Assembly (NCBI GenBank): GCA_002633005.1
Contig: NMRA01000413.1
Coordinates: 71,926-135,925 of the forward strand
Reading direction: 5' to 3'
Length of the DNA stretch: 64,000 nucleotides
Source: Phoronis australis
Lineage: Eukaryota; Phoronida; Phoronidae
Part shown: piece after piece, positions 11,688-24,636 of the stretch
How positions within the stretch are numbered: position 1 is the stretch's first letter
Layout of the letters: every line of letters starts with the position of its first letter
The notes under the pieces: model-generated
Databases searched by the model: none
Told to the model about the DNA's origin: nothing
Seen by the model: only the letters and a program-made list of their open reading frames with translations
Translations under genes and position numbers: made by a program

Positions 11688-12029
11688 TTAATTGGGGTTG
11701 CAATAAGATAACCCGTTGCTGGTTACTGACAAATGTTTTTTTTTAATCTTTTTTAATCTTGATATAGCTTTTTGCCACATGCTTCGCTGAGCCTTTTTCA
11801 ATCTCAGCAGCATTGCTCTTGCCCCGCGTCCTCGCATAATAATTTTGAGCTGGAAAATACCAAAGTTCCCTTGACGCCTCCCGACTATGGGGCCTAGAAA
11901 GGCACGTGTATCCGGCTTCTTGCGGTCTATCGGTTTTCTGATATCAGACTCAGCGTATAGAATCGCAGGCATAACCTCTTTGGTCGCATTCCAACACTTT
12001 GCTGGTATGCGGCAGTAGGACCTTATCAA
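11688..12029 (-). other. Unidentified 113-codon frame
   Basis: A basic, Arg/Lys-rich frame in a locally GC-richer patch. No domain recognised and no splice support; probably chance or an old transposon remnant. Confidence 0.12.
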
Positions 12030-12350
12030 TTTGTTGGAGGTATTTAGCCAAATACCTACAAATCTACAGGTTTTAACCCAGTAAAAATATATATTTTCTG
12101 ACTGAAGAAAGCCTGTAGAATGTGATTTTTGACTTCATACCAGTCTGCTACTTATTGAGTCACGTGATCATATCTTTTTAGTGGAACTTGGGGGTTAGGA
12201 TTCGAGCGGAAGAAAGGTCGGGAGGGGGTTTCCCTCCTCTCGTGTAAGATTTTTTGGTGGTTTTTAGTACCTGATTTCGTTTTTCTGGCGAATTTTTTTT
12301 CAGTTGTTATCATATGATCCTGTTCCGAGGGGGGGGGGGGGGGGTTGAAC

Positions 12351-13232
12351 NNNNNNNNNNNNNNNNNNNNNNNNNNNNNNNNNNNNNNNNNNNNNNNNNN
12401 NNNNNNNNNNNNNNNNNNNNNNNNNNNNNNNNNNNNNNNNNNNNNNNNNNNNNNNNNNNNNNNNNNNNNNNNNNNNNNNNNNNNNNNNNNNNNNNNNNNN
12501 NNNNNNNNNNNNNNNNNNNNNNNNNNNNNNNNNNNNNNNNNNNNNNNNNNNNNNNNNNNNNNNNNNNNNNNNNNNNNNNNNNNNNNNNNNNNNNNNNNNN
12601 NNNNNNNNNNNNNNNNNNNNNNNNNNNNNNNNNNNNNNNNNNNNNNNNNNNNNNNNNNNNNNNNNNNNNNNNNNNNNNNNNNNNNNNNNNNNNNNNNNNN
12701 NNNNNNNNNNNNNNNNNNNNNNNNNNNNNNNNNNNNNNNNNNNNNNNNNNNNNNNNNNNNNNNNNNNNNNNNNNNNNNNNNNNNNNNNNNNNNNNNNNNN
12801 NNNNNNNNNNNNNNNNNNNNNNNNNNNNNNNNNNNNNNNNNNNNNNNNNNNNNNNNNNNNNNNNNNNNNNNNNNNNNNNNNNNNNNNNNNNNNNNNNNNN
12901 NNNNNNNNNNNNNNNNNNNNNNNNNNNNNNNNNNNNNNNNNNNNNNNNNNNNNNNNNNNNNNNNNNNNNNNNNNNNNNNNNNNNNNNNNNNNNNNNNNNN
13001 NNNNNNNNNNNNNNNNNNNNNNNNNNNNNNNNNNNNNNNNNNNNNNNNNNNNNNNNNNNNNNNNNNNNNNNNNNNNNNNNNNNNNNNNNNNNNNNNNNNN
13101 NNNNNNNNNNNNNNNNNNNNNNNNNNNNNNNNNNNNNNNNNNNNNNNNNNNNNNNNNNNNNNNNNNNNNNNNNNNNNNNNNNNNNNNNNNNNNNNNNNNN
13201 NNNNNNNNNNNNNNNNNNNNNNNNNNNNNNNN
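12351..13232. other. Assembly gap (882 N)
   Basis: Unresolved bases, preceded by a 16-G run at about 12330-12345. Frames that cross it are meaningless. Confidence 1.
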
Positions 13233-13321
13233 TGGCCACCATTCCCGTACGTTTCTTCATAGTATTCGTTCAATTTTTGCTCATAATCGTCGTCGCTTTC
13301 AAATTCCCTGCTTTCCGCCAT
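13233..13321 (-). CDS. 5' coding exon of an unidentified gene, truncated by the gap
   Basis: ATG at 13321-13319 in a strong context (AACAATGG) begins an acidic peptide MAESREFESDDDYEQKL that stays open for 29 codons up to the gap. A CRE (TGACGTCA, 13360-13367) lies about 40 bp upstream in CpG-containing sequence. I do not recognise the protein; the rest is hidden in the gap or beyond. It may be a real gene start or a repeat-borne one. Confidence 0.4.
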
Positions 13322-13359
13322 TGTTCAATGCTAGTCACTAATCTCTTGTGTTCAACCCA

Positions 13360-13367
13360 TGACGTCA
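13360..13367. promoter_or_regulatory. Perfect CRE palindrome TGACGTCA
   Basis: Full CREB/ATF site between the minus-strand start at 13321 and the possible plus-strand start at 13640. Confidence 0.45.
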
Positions 13368-13639
13368 CATGGCGGGAAATGTGAAAATTGGCAAAATTGA
13401 AAGAAAAATCAAAATTTCGAGCTAATTACACAAAATAAACATGGGTTTGGCTAAATTTTACGTCATACATTTAGTTTATGGCCACCTGTAATTCAAAATG
13501 TGCAAAAATCCATGGTGTACCGTTTAAAGCATGGTAACAAAAGTTTCGTATGAATTCAATGAGCCATTTCTGAGATGTAAGGTTCCGTTGTGTTTTTGCG
13601 AGTGTGTCCGGGACATTCTGCAGAGGACTAGCGTCTCCT

Positions 13640-13668
13640 ATGGCGGCTGCTGAAGCGCCGAATGGTCG
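13640..13668 (+). other. Possible divergent first coding exon (MAAAEAPNG)
   Basis: ATGGCGGCTGCTGAAG... open for 29 nt, then a GTGAGG donor at 13669; +4 is G but -3 is C. The phase (2) does not fit SLC6 exon 2, so it is not simply an alternative start of that gene. Confidence 0.2.
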
Positions 13669-14480
13669 GTGAGGTTGAAATGATTGGGATAGAATCTAAT
13701 GTTTCAGCGAATATTAATTTCTAGTAGCAAGTGCAGCTCCAGTGTCTTGAATCTCCAGAACGCAACCGGTGCAACCCAACTTGTGACTCAGTGACGTCGT
13801 GACCTCTTTCGATCAGCTGCGTGCGTGTTGTTTGTTGTGACTACTGGCGCGAAAGCGACGAATATCTGACAATCTTGAACTAATTTTTGCCTGGTAGAGA
13901 GTTGCGCTTCCTTGGAGAATTGAAATCGCAGATCAACTGCAGTTAGGTTATATCTACCGTTTCCTGCTATGGATGTTGGTAGACTCGCAATACTGTTAGG
14001 CACGAAGAGAGAAACATAATGCATTTCATTAGGCTATATATTAAATTTGCCTCGAGACTCACTTAGGCGCGGCGAGACGAGACAGTCACTGAACCATGCG
14101 GGTGAGCACGAGCAGTATGTCACGTGTCTTTCTGTTTTTTATCCGAATGAAACATGAAATTCGGCGTGGCATGAATGTTTAAATCGCCATGACGTGAAAG
14201 CCAGCCGTGAATGAAAGAACGACTCGGTGGCGTTTTAGGCGCCGCCAACCACCTTTGGCATTTGAACGTAGCGGCTACGCATCGTAAGTTACGTTCAGTG
14301 CGTAAGGTGATACGGTGGGCTTTGGGCCCTACTTACTTCTAATTTTACCACGACAGCACTGCTAGCCACTTTTGTGTTCCGGCTGCCTTGCGACTGGAAG
14401 GAATCCCATAGCTGACTGAACGTCAGGCAAACGATAGATTAGCCACTGTCAATTGGCGTTTTTGCAAGAATTTCGACGTA

Positions 14481-14985
14481 GTTTACGGGCCGGGATCGCC
14501 TCGATAGTCCGAAGCGTGATTGGTCCGAAGAGTCGATACTCCGAAATAAAGTTCCCGCTGCAGACCTGAGTCCGAAGCCAGAGCCAGTGGTCCGGAATTC
14601 CGGCCAGGTGCCGAGAAAAGCGGCGAACGACTCACTTATTTACCAATTTCACACTTTGACGAATTTCTTGGATTTTAGGCTGCTATTTCTGGTAATGAAT
14701 TTATATATCTCCGAATTTATGTGCGTTGCATTTTATTCGATAACTTAAAGGATTAAAAACATTTTTATGGTTTTACTTATCTAATTAATGACTCTTGATA
14801 ACCTTGTTATATTTCTTGATCCAGGAATGGGCCTTGTGGACCAAAGGCCTGTCGGGTTATTGTCCCTTCAGTCTAACGATCAAAACAATACAAGTAACAG
14901 GTCATGAATTTTTGCGAAAGTGCTATAAGTTCAAACATTTTTCGGGCTATCGGCTCTTCGGACTATCAGACCAGTGGAGCTATAC
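14481..14985. repeat. Foldback with TCCGAAG / CTTCGGACTATC arms
   Basis: CGATAGTCCGAAGCG (from 14502) and repeated GGTCCGAAGAG units face TCTTCGGACTATCAGACC (about 14956-14973). Another composite foldback, without coding content. Confidence 0.45.
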
Positions 14986-15030
14986 ATCTCTAGTCCCTGT
15001 AGGAGAAGAATATTTAAGATACATGTACAT

Positions 15031-15160
15031 GAGCGGCGCAGCACTGAAATAAGTTGGGGGATAGTGGTGCGCGCCAACCATGCCCATGGGCAGCGCAGCA
15101 CTGAAATAAGTATGGGACTATAGCCCCAGCAACCCGCATGGCGCGGTGTGCCGCCCATCG
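15031..15160. repeat. GC-rich interspersed repeat, copy 2
   Basis: Two direct GGCGCAGCACTGAAATAAG units, then a TATAGCCCCAG segment and GTGTGCCGCCCAT. Reverse-oriented relative of 4031-4137. Confidence 0.6.
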
Positions 15161-15703
15161 CTTTCCGCCGGTTCGTGGCATTCAACATACCTTTGGGATA
15201 CTTAGGACTACAATAAATATTTCTCTCACGTCAACCAGCTACCCAGGATTGACATTCGGCAGTACAGTGCGGCACTCCCAAATGAGAACAAAGTCAACAA
15301 AGCGATCACAATGATTTCATTCATAAAACTGCCTTTCGTTATGCTAAGCCCTACATCCGGGTTCTCGTTCACGTTCTTTGAGAAAGTGATGGATCAGTCC
15401 ACTACTTTTGAAAGGTAAACCTGAATTGCATTTAGCACTGTTTTTCTGTCAAAAAAGAACAATTGATTCCCAAAAGTAAATACCAATTTTTCCTTTTAAC
15501 TATTTGCTTTAAAGTTTAAGATCGTATATGCAAATCATTATTGTAATTAAACTATTTACAAAACTGTGACCTTTGCTCCCTATACAAAAACCCATTAGTA
15601 TAGCAAACGTCCTCTACATACTCATTACTTAGGACTTCGTCTGCCGTAGCAGTGGGTGATATTTAAGTACTGTTCATTTTTGTGAGCACTGTAGGAGTGA
15701 AAA

Positions 15704-15745
15704 ATGAAAGGTGACGAATATTGTTATGATCCAGTTGAAAACAAG
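15704..15745 (+). CDS. SLC6 transporter exon 1 (start exon, 14 residues)
   Basis: ATG at 15704 with A at -3 and an in-frame TGA at 15698-15700 directly upstream, so translation should begin here. It encodes [14 protein letters not shown], then a GTAGGA donor at 15746. It ends in phase 0, as exon 2 requires (GAG at 17997). It is chosen on signals and phase only, because the N-terminus is not conserved in the family. If it is wrong, the fallback start is Met36 in exon 2. Confidence 0.65.
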
Positions 15746-18700
15746 GTAGGAATAAATATGGTTTAACTCGCTTTGTTTATAGGTTTGGAATAGTTATTCC
15801 ATTTTGTGGCAAGAATCAGTGAAAGATCGTCTGCCATGGTTTCGATAACAACGGAACCGAGGCAGTTTTGCCGGTATGCCAAGAATTTAATAGACCTAAC
15901 TGTTAATTTTAAAGTAACTTAGTTGATATATCAACGCTAAAATTTAAAATGCTATTTGTTATATACATTTCTTGGCGATTCGCTAAGTTTGTTGAAATAT
16001 CTTTTTGGTTGTGAAGGTTGTGTGGGTTCGTTTATTCACGCGCCTATTTTGAGATCGGCAGTGGAAAAGTACTGGCTACGTCACAAGCCACACGTCACTA
16101 ATATATGCGGGATGTTAATAAGCGCGCGTATAATTAGGTGTACTTATGGTATTGGATTATTGGAAACTGTTTTGTTTGAAGTATCGCACCAATTGTGTTA
16201 CCACCAAGAGCATGTCTTTGTTTTACATTGGGAACGAAGTATTACTTGCGTTTTATGTTTTATTTTTGCCAAGTGAATTACTGGAATATTTGACATTCCA
16301 GCTGTATAGTAGGACTACTGCAGCACTTAACTATTGCTCGAATCCTATGTAGTATGTAGACTTTAAACGACATTCTTACGTAATTTTGGTGTATGGTTTG
16401 TTTGGTATATGATGGCTTGGAAAATAGTCTTTTTAGAGTATCAAAATAATCTGATTTTAGAATTTAAATGCAATTATTTAAGACATCTGTCTGAGTTATT
16501 TATTATTGTCATGACAGATAATATGTAAGTCATGTGGATGACTTTTACAAGTGTCTACAAGAAAAGGCTTACATGCTATTTTTGCTGCTGGTGTGATATA
16601 AGACAAGTTGGTCCACCAACACATCTTTTGTGTAAGCCTGATAAGGTTATTTGCATTCCCTGAGCTAGTAGTTATTTTTTGAAAATAAACTGTAAATCAT
16701 AAAATCCTACAAGTTCAAATTTACCTGTCAATCATCTTTGTTCTTTGATCTTTTATATTTTTAATTGAATTTTTTAATTCAATCCTATTAACAAACAATT
16801 AAATTTGCCACATGTTAAAACTAGTCTGTTGACAGCCATGTTTTCTTACCGCTATAAGGTCGCAACTTATTTTGGTCACCTGACCTATAATTCGTAAATC
16901 AGTTGAGCACATTCATTGTAGGGTTATCGCCTGTGGACGCTGTAGGTGTACAGGCGATGTACTGCATAGTGTAAGATACATTAAAAGATTGTTTTGGTTC
17001 TGTGCTATCTCTGTTTACTGTGTGTCAGTTGTAGGATGATAGCTGTGTGTATTTCATTGGCCAGTTTCATTGAGTTGATAGTGAAACAGAATAATCTCAT
17101 CCTTGGCGGGGTCACTTTGCTGGGTCGCTTTGCTTCGTTTAGTTGAGACAGCATTTAGTTGAGACAGCGTGAATCCTTACTTCAAGTCAGTGCATGAGTA
17201 TTTATTTTCCATATGGCAACTTATACTATATTTATTGTATTGTTGAACTTAGTTGTCAGGTTGATGTAATCATTTTAGCAAGGCTCATTTGTGCATTTAG
17301 TTCTGATGATAGTGAGTTAATGTGTTCTGTTAAGTCATGAACTCTGCTCTGACTATAGTCCAGTTACTGGTCGGAGGTTGTCAATATGGATAAATTTCTG
17401 ACTTAACAACTCCTAGAATCTTAGTATTGAGAGAACCAGTTAAATTTAAAAAAATTTTGCAAAACATTCCGGAACTAATTCCGGTGTTCGTTAACTGCCA
17501 AAGCCAGTCTGATAGGTTAAACTAACTTCAGTTTACATTGAAACTCCTCCAGAAGTGGAGTTAAGTATAAGACTTCAGTTTGACACTGAGCATGTTTACA
17601 GAATAGTTTTGCAATGTTATTCTGATGGGTTCTGTTTTGTTCTGTTACCTTTTCACCTCTTAGGTCAAGACGCATGAAATGAATTTATGGTAGCTGTCTA
17701 TTTTAGTAGGCAGAACCTTTGGTCCGACCTTGAAGCAAAAATGTAGGTTTACATATTGATATTGACTTGTTATTGAGCCTTGTGCTTTCCACTTGGTATG
17801 TAGGTAAGTATACAACAGTGATGAAAGTCTTTACCTTGTGTAGTGTAAACACCTGACTAGAGTCTGTTATCTTTATGGGCTGTTTTGTAAGTTACAGTGA
17901 CATTGTAAAAGAGTTTCAGCTTCACAAAACTTCCAGATAAGCTAATGGTAAGCTTGCAGCACTGGTCAAAGTGGTCAACTCTTGTATTTTTTGCAGGAGA
18001 TTTTATCTACCAAGTCCATTGCCAAATCTGATTCGACAACATCATCTTCACTGATAGACATGAAGAGTATCAGCAGCAGTGGTGACGAGAACAAGGAGAG
18101 GGGCAACTGGAGTGGGAAGCTGGACTTCTTCCTCTCCTGCATTGGGTATGCTGTTGGCCTTGGCAACATCTGGAGGTTCCCTTACCTGTGTTATAGGAGC
18201 GGAGGAGGTGAGCTTTATTAATCTATAAACAGATTAACACAACATAATTTTCACTGATATTTTAATGTATTTGTGGTGTACAATTTTTTTCTTACTTAGG
18301 AACTTAATCGAATATTGATGTCCTGTTTCAATGCGCAGCTCCATCTTGTCATATTCTCTTAAAGGTGCGTTCCTGATCCCCTACGTTTTGTTCTTGGTCA
18401 TCTGTGGAATGCCTCTGGTCATGTTGGAGATGTCCTATGGCCAGTTCGCCAACTTGAGTCCAATTAGTGCGTGGAGAATGAGCCCATTGTTCAAAGGTAA
18501 GGTGTATTACCTGGATTTCCTCCTAAAACCATGGCATTTTTAATATGGTAAAACCTGATGTATTTTCTTGACGACAAACATCTGTCCATTTTGAAGTAGG
18601 GAAGTATTTGCGAGTTCTCATTGTTTTGCAAACTGCAGCTCTGTGGACTTGCAGGGGTTTACTGAGATTTTGTGTGTGATAAATTATGAACTTGTAATCA

Positions 18701-21700
18701 TTGGTCTTTTTACAGGTATAGGCTGGGGCATGGTGATAATTTCTGGGATTGTCTGTATTTATTACAACATCATCATCACGTGGACTCTTTACTACCTCTT
18801 CATGTCATTCACTGACATATTGCCATGGAGCACGTGTGGTAATGACTGGAACAATGACCTATGTGTCCAGCGTAATGCAACCAATGGTACGATCAATGGC
18901 ACCATAACACCTGGCAGCTATGCTGTGCCGACCATGGCTAGTGTTCTGAAACAGATAAACGACTCTCTCCAAAATGAAACCCTGAAGTACCAAACTCCTC
19001 TCCAAAATGAAACCCTGAAGTACCAAACTCCAAGTGAACAGTATTGGCAGTAAGTATCTAAACAATCGAGGGATTTTGGACTTGTTCTTGAAAGTGTACA
19101 ATTTGACCTAGGACTGGCTGCAATTGTTATCAGTGTTTGGCAATGTCTATTTGCTGTTGTTATCACTGAGTACATGGCATCCTTCAGCTGACCTAAAAAC
19201 ATCCTGTTTGTTGTTATCCAGGCATTGTACATATTTTTCTTGGAAGCTCCTGGGGGCACACATATGTAGTTACATAACCTGGTCTGTACTCACACATTGT
19301 GAGAACATTGAGTTGGGTGAAAGGAAAATTAATGTGCTCTCTTGAAAAGAGGCATATTCTGATAATGTGGGATAGGTCAGTTGAAAGTTATTGGGTTTCT
19401 GTTGTTCAATAGAGCTGTCACTGAGTACTCATATTGACTAAAATGTAAAGTTAATAAATTACTCACTGTTTTAATTATGTTTGTTTACTTTTGTTGTGTG
19501 GGAAGATGATCCAAATGCACGTTGAATTTCGCTGGTTGTATGGGTTGGCTTGAAAAATTAGAAAACAAGGTGCTGGATCAGTTGTTTGTATTTGAGGGAG
19601 ATTGGTGCAGCTCCGTTTGAGTCATCACTCTTTTTGTCCACCTATTATTTGTTGCCTCAGTGCATATCTGAGCAATGTTTATTAGCTAACTTAATGTGAT
19701 CATGTGAATGCCTGTGCAATTTGTTGCCATGGTGTACTGAAGGGGAATGCAAAACAAAAGTTTTGGAACTGAAATAATTGGGAAAATACCAGTTTTCTAT
19801 TTTACTGTGAATGATGTTTGGTGGGAGCTTACAAATCATGCTAAAAATCAATAAAAATTTTCTGAAAATGTTTAGAAATTTGGCAATATGAAATTAACTG
19901 CCATATTGTGTCCAAAACTGAATGATTTGTATGGTAGACCCCTACTTCTTTTCTATGTATTGCTGTACCACAAATATTCACTTTCCAGTCAAATATATTC
20001 TCTATCAATTTTATTCCCTAAAATAGTAACCTTATTGTTGAAATTGATTTCCAGGCGTCATGTTTTGGAAATCACCGAGGGCATTGAAAATGTTGGATCC
20101 ATCCGCTGGCAGCTGCTGCTCTTTCTAATGGCGGCCTGGGTTGTGGTGTTTCTCTGTCTGATCAAGGGAATTAAGTCATCTGGAAAGGTAGGCCTTGTTT
20201 ATCTTCTATTTTAAAGTCTGACCTAACTGCTATATATAGCGTACTGAGTTCTATGGTATGACTGGGTTAGCAAAGATATGTTTGATATAATTAGCTCTTA
20301 ATTTATTAGAATCTCTTAGGATTTTATTCCCAGTATTTAATTACTGAACTTCAGTTTTATAAGTGCACTCTAGTGTATTTAAATCAAAATAAATTGGAAA
20401 TGTCCTCGCAACTTTTTGCTTTTGCTAACTGGAATAATGATTGCAACATGCTCACCAAAAAGTCTTTTGGCAGGTTGTCTATGTAACAGCAGTTTTCCCC
20501 TACCTGGTACTTGTCATTCTGTGTGTCCGTGGTGTGACACTTCCTGGGGCAATGGAAGGAATCAAGTTCTATCTCATTCCTGATTGGTCGAAACTTGCCA
20601 CATTCAAGGTAATATGTCCGTTCACCAGCTGCATTTTGAAGTATTTTGTTCGGAGATCATATGCTTTCAAACTTAACTACTGCAAGCTCTGTAATTGTTT
20701 TGATGGAAGGAATGTGATTCTTGCTATTTGAGCCAGTGGAAACCTATTCAGGTTTTTGTGTCATCCACCTGCTGCAAGACGGGTGGTGCTGTTACAATAC
20801 TAGCTTGATACAATACCCTCTCAGTGGTCATTTGACTCAGAATAAAGTTACTGTGACATGCATTAAAAGTGTTTTTACACGGCAAATAACAAGTTGGTAT
20901 TTGCATTTAAAACTGTGTGTTCTTTGCCTAGGTGTGGGGTGATGCTGCCTGCCAGATCTTCTACTCAGTCGGTGCTGCCTGGGGTGCTATGATCACCATG
21001 GCAAGCTACAACAAGTTCCAGCACAATATCATGCGTGATGCCATCGTGGTGCCTCTTATCAACTGCGCCACAAGCGTCTTTGCCGGTCTTGTCATCTTCT
21101 CTATCGTTGGATACATGGCACAGGAGACCAAAGTCTCTGTAGAGGAAGTTGTCACACAAGGTACGTGCTCAATAACTGGTCTAACTTTAAATACAAGCAT
21201 GCACTCATAATCAAACACTCTTGTAGTTAAGTTCTCACATGTACGTGTAGGTGAATTGAAAGAATTGTACCTTTTCACTCTTCCTGTATAGGTTGAGCTG
21301 CTTCATCTCACATTTTGACCTGTGATTGCAAACCGCACCTCTTGCCTTTGAAAAGCTGTTCTTAATCATTTGTGTTCATGACATAGGTGGTTGTTGCTAA
21401 GTGCCAAGCCACTTTGTTAAAGAACGGCAATTCATATACAGGGGTCCCTGGTTAGTCTGGTTTATGCTCGCTTTTAGTGGAGAAAACCTGTTCTCAAAAC
21501 ACAGGACTATTAAAAAACCTTAATTAGGTAATAAATGTAGCTTTTGAAAAGACACTTGCCAAAAATGATGCGGGTGTGGGATTTTTAAATGGTGATAGGC
21601 ATCTTTTAAGATGACTCTTTTGAGTCGCTGGACAGAATTGTGCATGTGTAATAATAACATGTTGTCATGTTTGCTCCAGGTCCAGGGTTGATCTTTGTGG

Positions 21701-24591
21701 TCTATCCAGAAGCTTTGGCCCGACTTCCCATCTCTCCACTGTGGTCAGTACTCTTCTTTATGATGGTCTTCACTGTGGGACTGGATAGCCAGGTAATCCA
21801 TTCGTTTCTCAATCCTCCTACTTGATTACATTAGTTACTACATACTCCAGGCTCACAGATGCAAGTTGTTCTTTTGTTGATACGAGTCTGATGTATTAGA
21901 AGAGGTTCACCATTGCCATTCCTAGTGGGGTAAAGTGTCATTGGATACGGTTTATGAGATGAGGTTGTTCTAGAACTCAATGACCGATGGGCTAAGCTTG
22001 CCTGTCAAAGTAACAGTTGAATGGTATTTTGTTGCGGGTGAGATAAATACACGCATGCAGCTCTTTGTTTCACCCCCAGAACTCACATGTGAATGGAAGG
22101 CGAAGCTTTGTCAATCGGTCGACAGGCAGGCATTTCACTTGGCTGTCGCTTGTGTAGAGGCTCCTTATGCGTCTCGCTGCTGCCACTGCTTGCATTACCC
22201 TGCTCTAGCAGAGTGAAAGTGTGTGCATGGAGACAGTCAGTGCTCGTATCAATGAATAGTTATGTAAAATTTGTCATGACCACGTCTGTATGGTATGAGT
22301 TTTGTTACTGAATTTGCATTTGTGAATTGAACTTTTGAGGTAGTTTGCAATTGATTCTACTCTTACACTGAGCTGGTTTTATTCAGCTGTCTGCAGTCAC
22401 TTCCCAGCAATTGTCTGTCAAGAAAAGAAAACTTACTTAGTGAATCAGTGAACCCAACAAACCTTTAAGCTTTCATCATTAACAGTTATATTGTTAGTGG
22501 TAGGCCAATACAGAAATGAAAGCACGAACCATGAATGATTTTATTAGGTTTTGTCCATTGATGGATGTTTGATAGATGCCATTTATCATGTGTTCACAAA
22601 ATAATTTCCTTTGATAGCTGGTTGCTGTGCCAACCTTGCCCTTGAGACACATGCTGTAATGAGACTGTAGTGGCAGCTGAGAATCTTTGTTAAATGTTAA
22701 TTAGAACATGTCATCTGTGTTCCTGGAGGATGTGAAATGTGATATCTGCATAGTTACAGCATCCTCTCTAGATTGCCACAAGACACTTATTTGACCTGGT
22801 TGGTTTTTTGCTCAATGTCTTCATAAATTATGCACAGTTGCACCACGTTTTGTGCTCATGTGTATCATTTTTATTATCCAAAAGTGTTCATCTGATGTTT
22901 TCACTTCAGTCTCAGTAACAAAATACTTTCAGTGGTATATTTTGTGTGTCACAAAGGGAGTATCCTGTAGTCTGTATTCAGACACCATGTTTTATCAAAG
23001 GAGAGTTGACTTGCTTAATCAATGAAAAGTTTCACCTCACTTGAGCCAAGTATTCAGACACCAACAAAACCTGTTCTCTTCTTTGGTCTCTAACCTCTGT
23101 GAAGACAACTGGAAATTTGATGTAACATGGGTGTCCACTGCATGACTTTGACCTGTGAAGATGCACTGTTGATGCTCTTGTTGGTTCTCATTTGTATTAT
23201 GCTGTGCAACAGTGAAGTTGAGAGCGGGGATCTTTTGGGCTTACTGAATGCCATTTTTTTACAAATTTTTATGATGAAAACTATGGATTTGTTCTGAATT
23301 TGAGAGAGGAAATCTTTTTAGGCTTCATTGAGTGTCATTTTTCTCAATTTGTGTGCTAAAAACTATGGATTTTTACTTCTCAGAATATAAGTGTTGCTGA
23401 TATAGCGATATTTTATCAAATTAGGTTATATTATTTGAGCGCGACATATTTTGTTTCTGACAATTGCCCTATTATTTAGTCTGGGATTTTGAAGGAAAAC
23501 AACATACTCTGCTCCAAGGTTTTATGCTACTTTATTGAAGGAAACCTACCAAATTTCATTCACGCGATTGTATTCAGTTGTCAACAGCCCATAGACTAAA
23601 TAAGTGTTTTTTGAACATGCAATTGCAGTTTCTGTTCTGAGAGCTGTCTTATCTCCTTTCTTGCAGTCATTTTGTGCCATCAGAGATTTTAATTGCCATG
23701 ATTCATGAACTTGACTTCCTTACATTATGAGAAGCCTGTACTGTACAGCTGGCCTTTTCGTCATGGAAAATTCCACAGCTTTGCTTAGCCAACCAGCAGT
23801 GTTCATATGAATAACACATGGCTGTGATTATCTGATATGTCATTGATTTTCTCTTCAGCCTTGTGTAGTAGTGTATTACTGTGTGGTTTAAATAGTTTTT
23901 CTATAAAATAGTTTTTCTAGTTCAGACTATTGGCAACTGGCAAAACGCAAATTGATCCTTTCTAAATAAGATAGCACTGTTGAGGATTTGAACTGACATT
24001 TTTTTGTGATTAGCTAAACACACAAAACTGATAATACAAAAGCAGATAGTGGTCAGGAAATGTGTTCACAGCTCTTCTTTGGAGCAGAGTTATGTTGTTA
24101 AGCAATTTTAATCAGTTACCAAATTGGTATATGACACGTGACGTAAAGTGTTCTCTGTGCTGATTTCATCATGTGTTATATGTATCAATGTTCTTTTAAC
24201 TCTCTTTCCCGAAGGATGCCGGTTATAGTGGTTGAAGCTGCGTCGTTCGCCGCCATGCGAGGTGCCGACCAATGCTACTCATTGCTAGGTTTTTGAACTC
24301 CCGTGTAAATACATAACTATTGTACACTGTGTAATGGTGTGATTAGGAGGGAATGGTTTCATTGAGGCACAAGAATCCGCCAAAACCTATGTTCAATCAT
24401 ACATGGATCCAACATGTGTTTGTTTGTGGTGCACTCCCATATGAAAGCAACTACTCAGTATTGACCGTTCTTATCTCCATTTGCCCACAGGAGTTGCTGT
24501 TCAATTGACATTGTGCTTATCAGTTGATGAATATAGCCAGCCATTGACTGTGTTTGTAACACTGTGTTGGACTGCTCAGTTGGTGCTGGGC

Positions 24592-24636
<45 letters not shown>

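Noticed and set aside
12152-13384. Long open frames of 300-389 codons
   Set aside because: They run through 882 N bases; only the 29 codons at 13233-13321 rest on real sequence.
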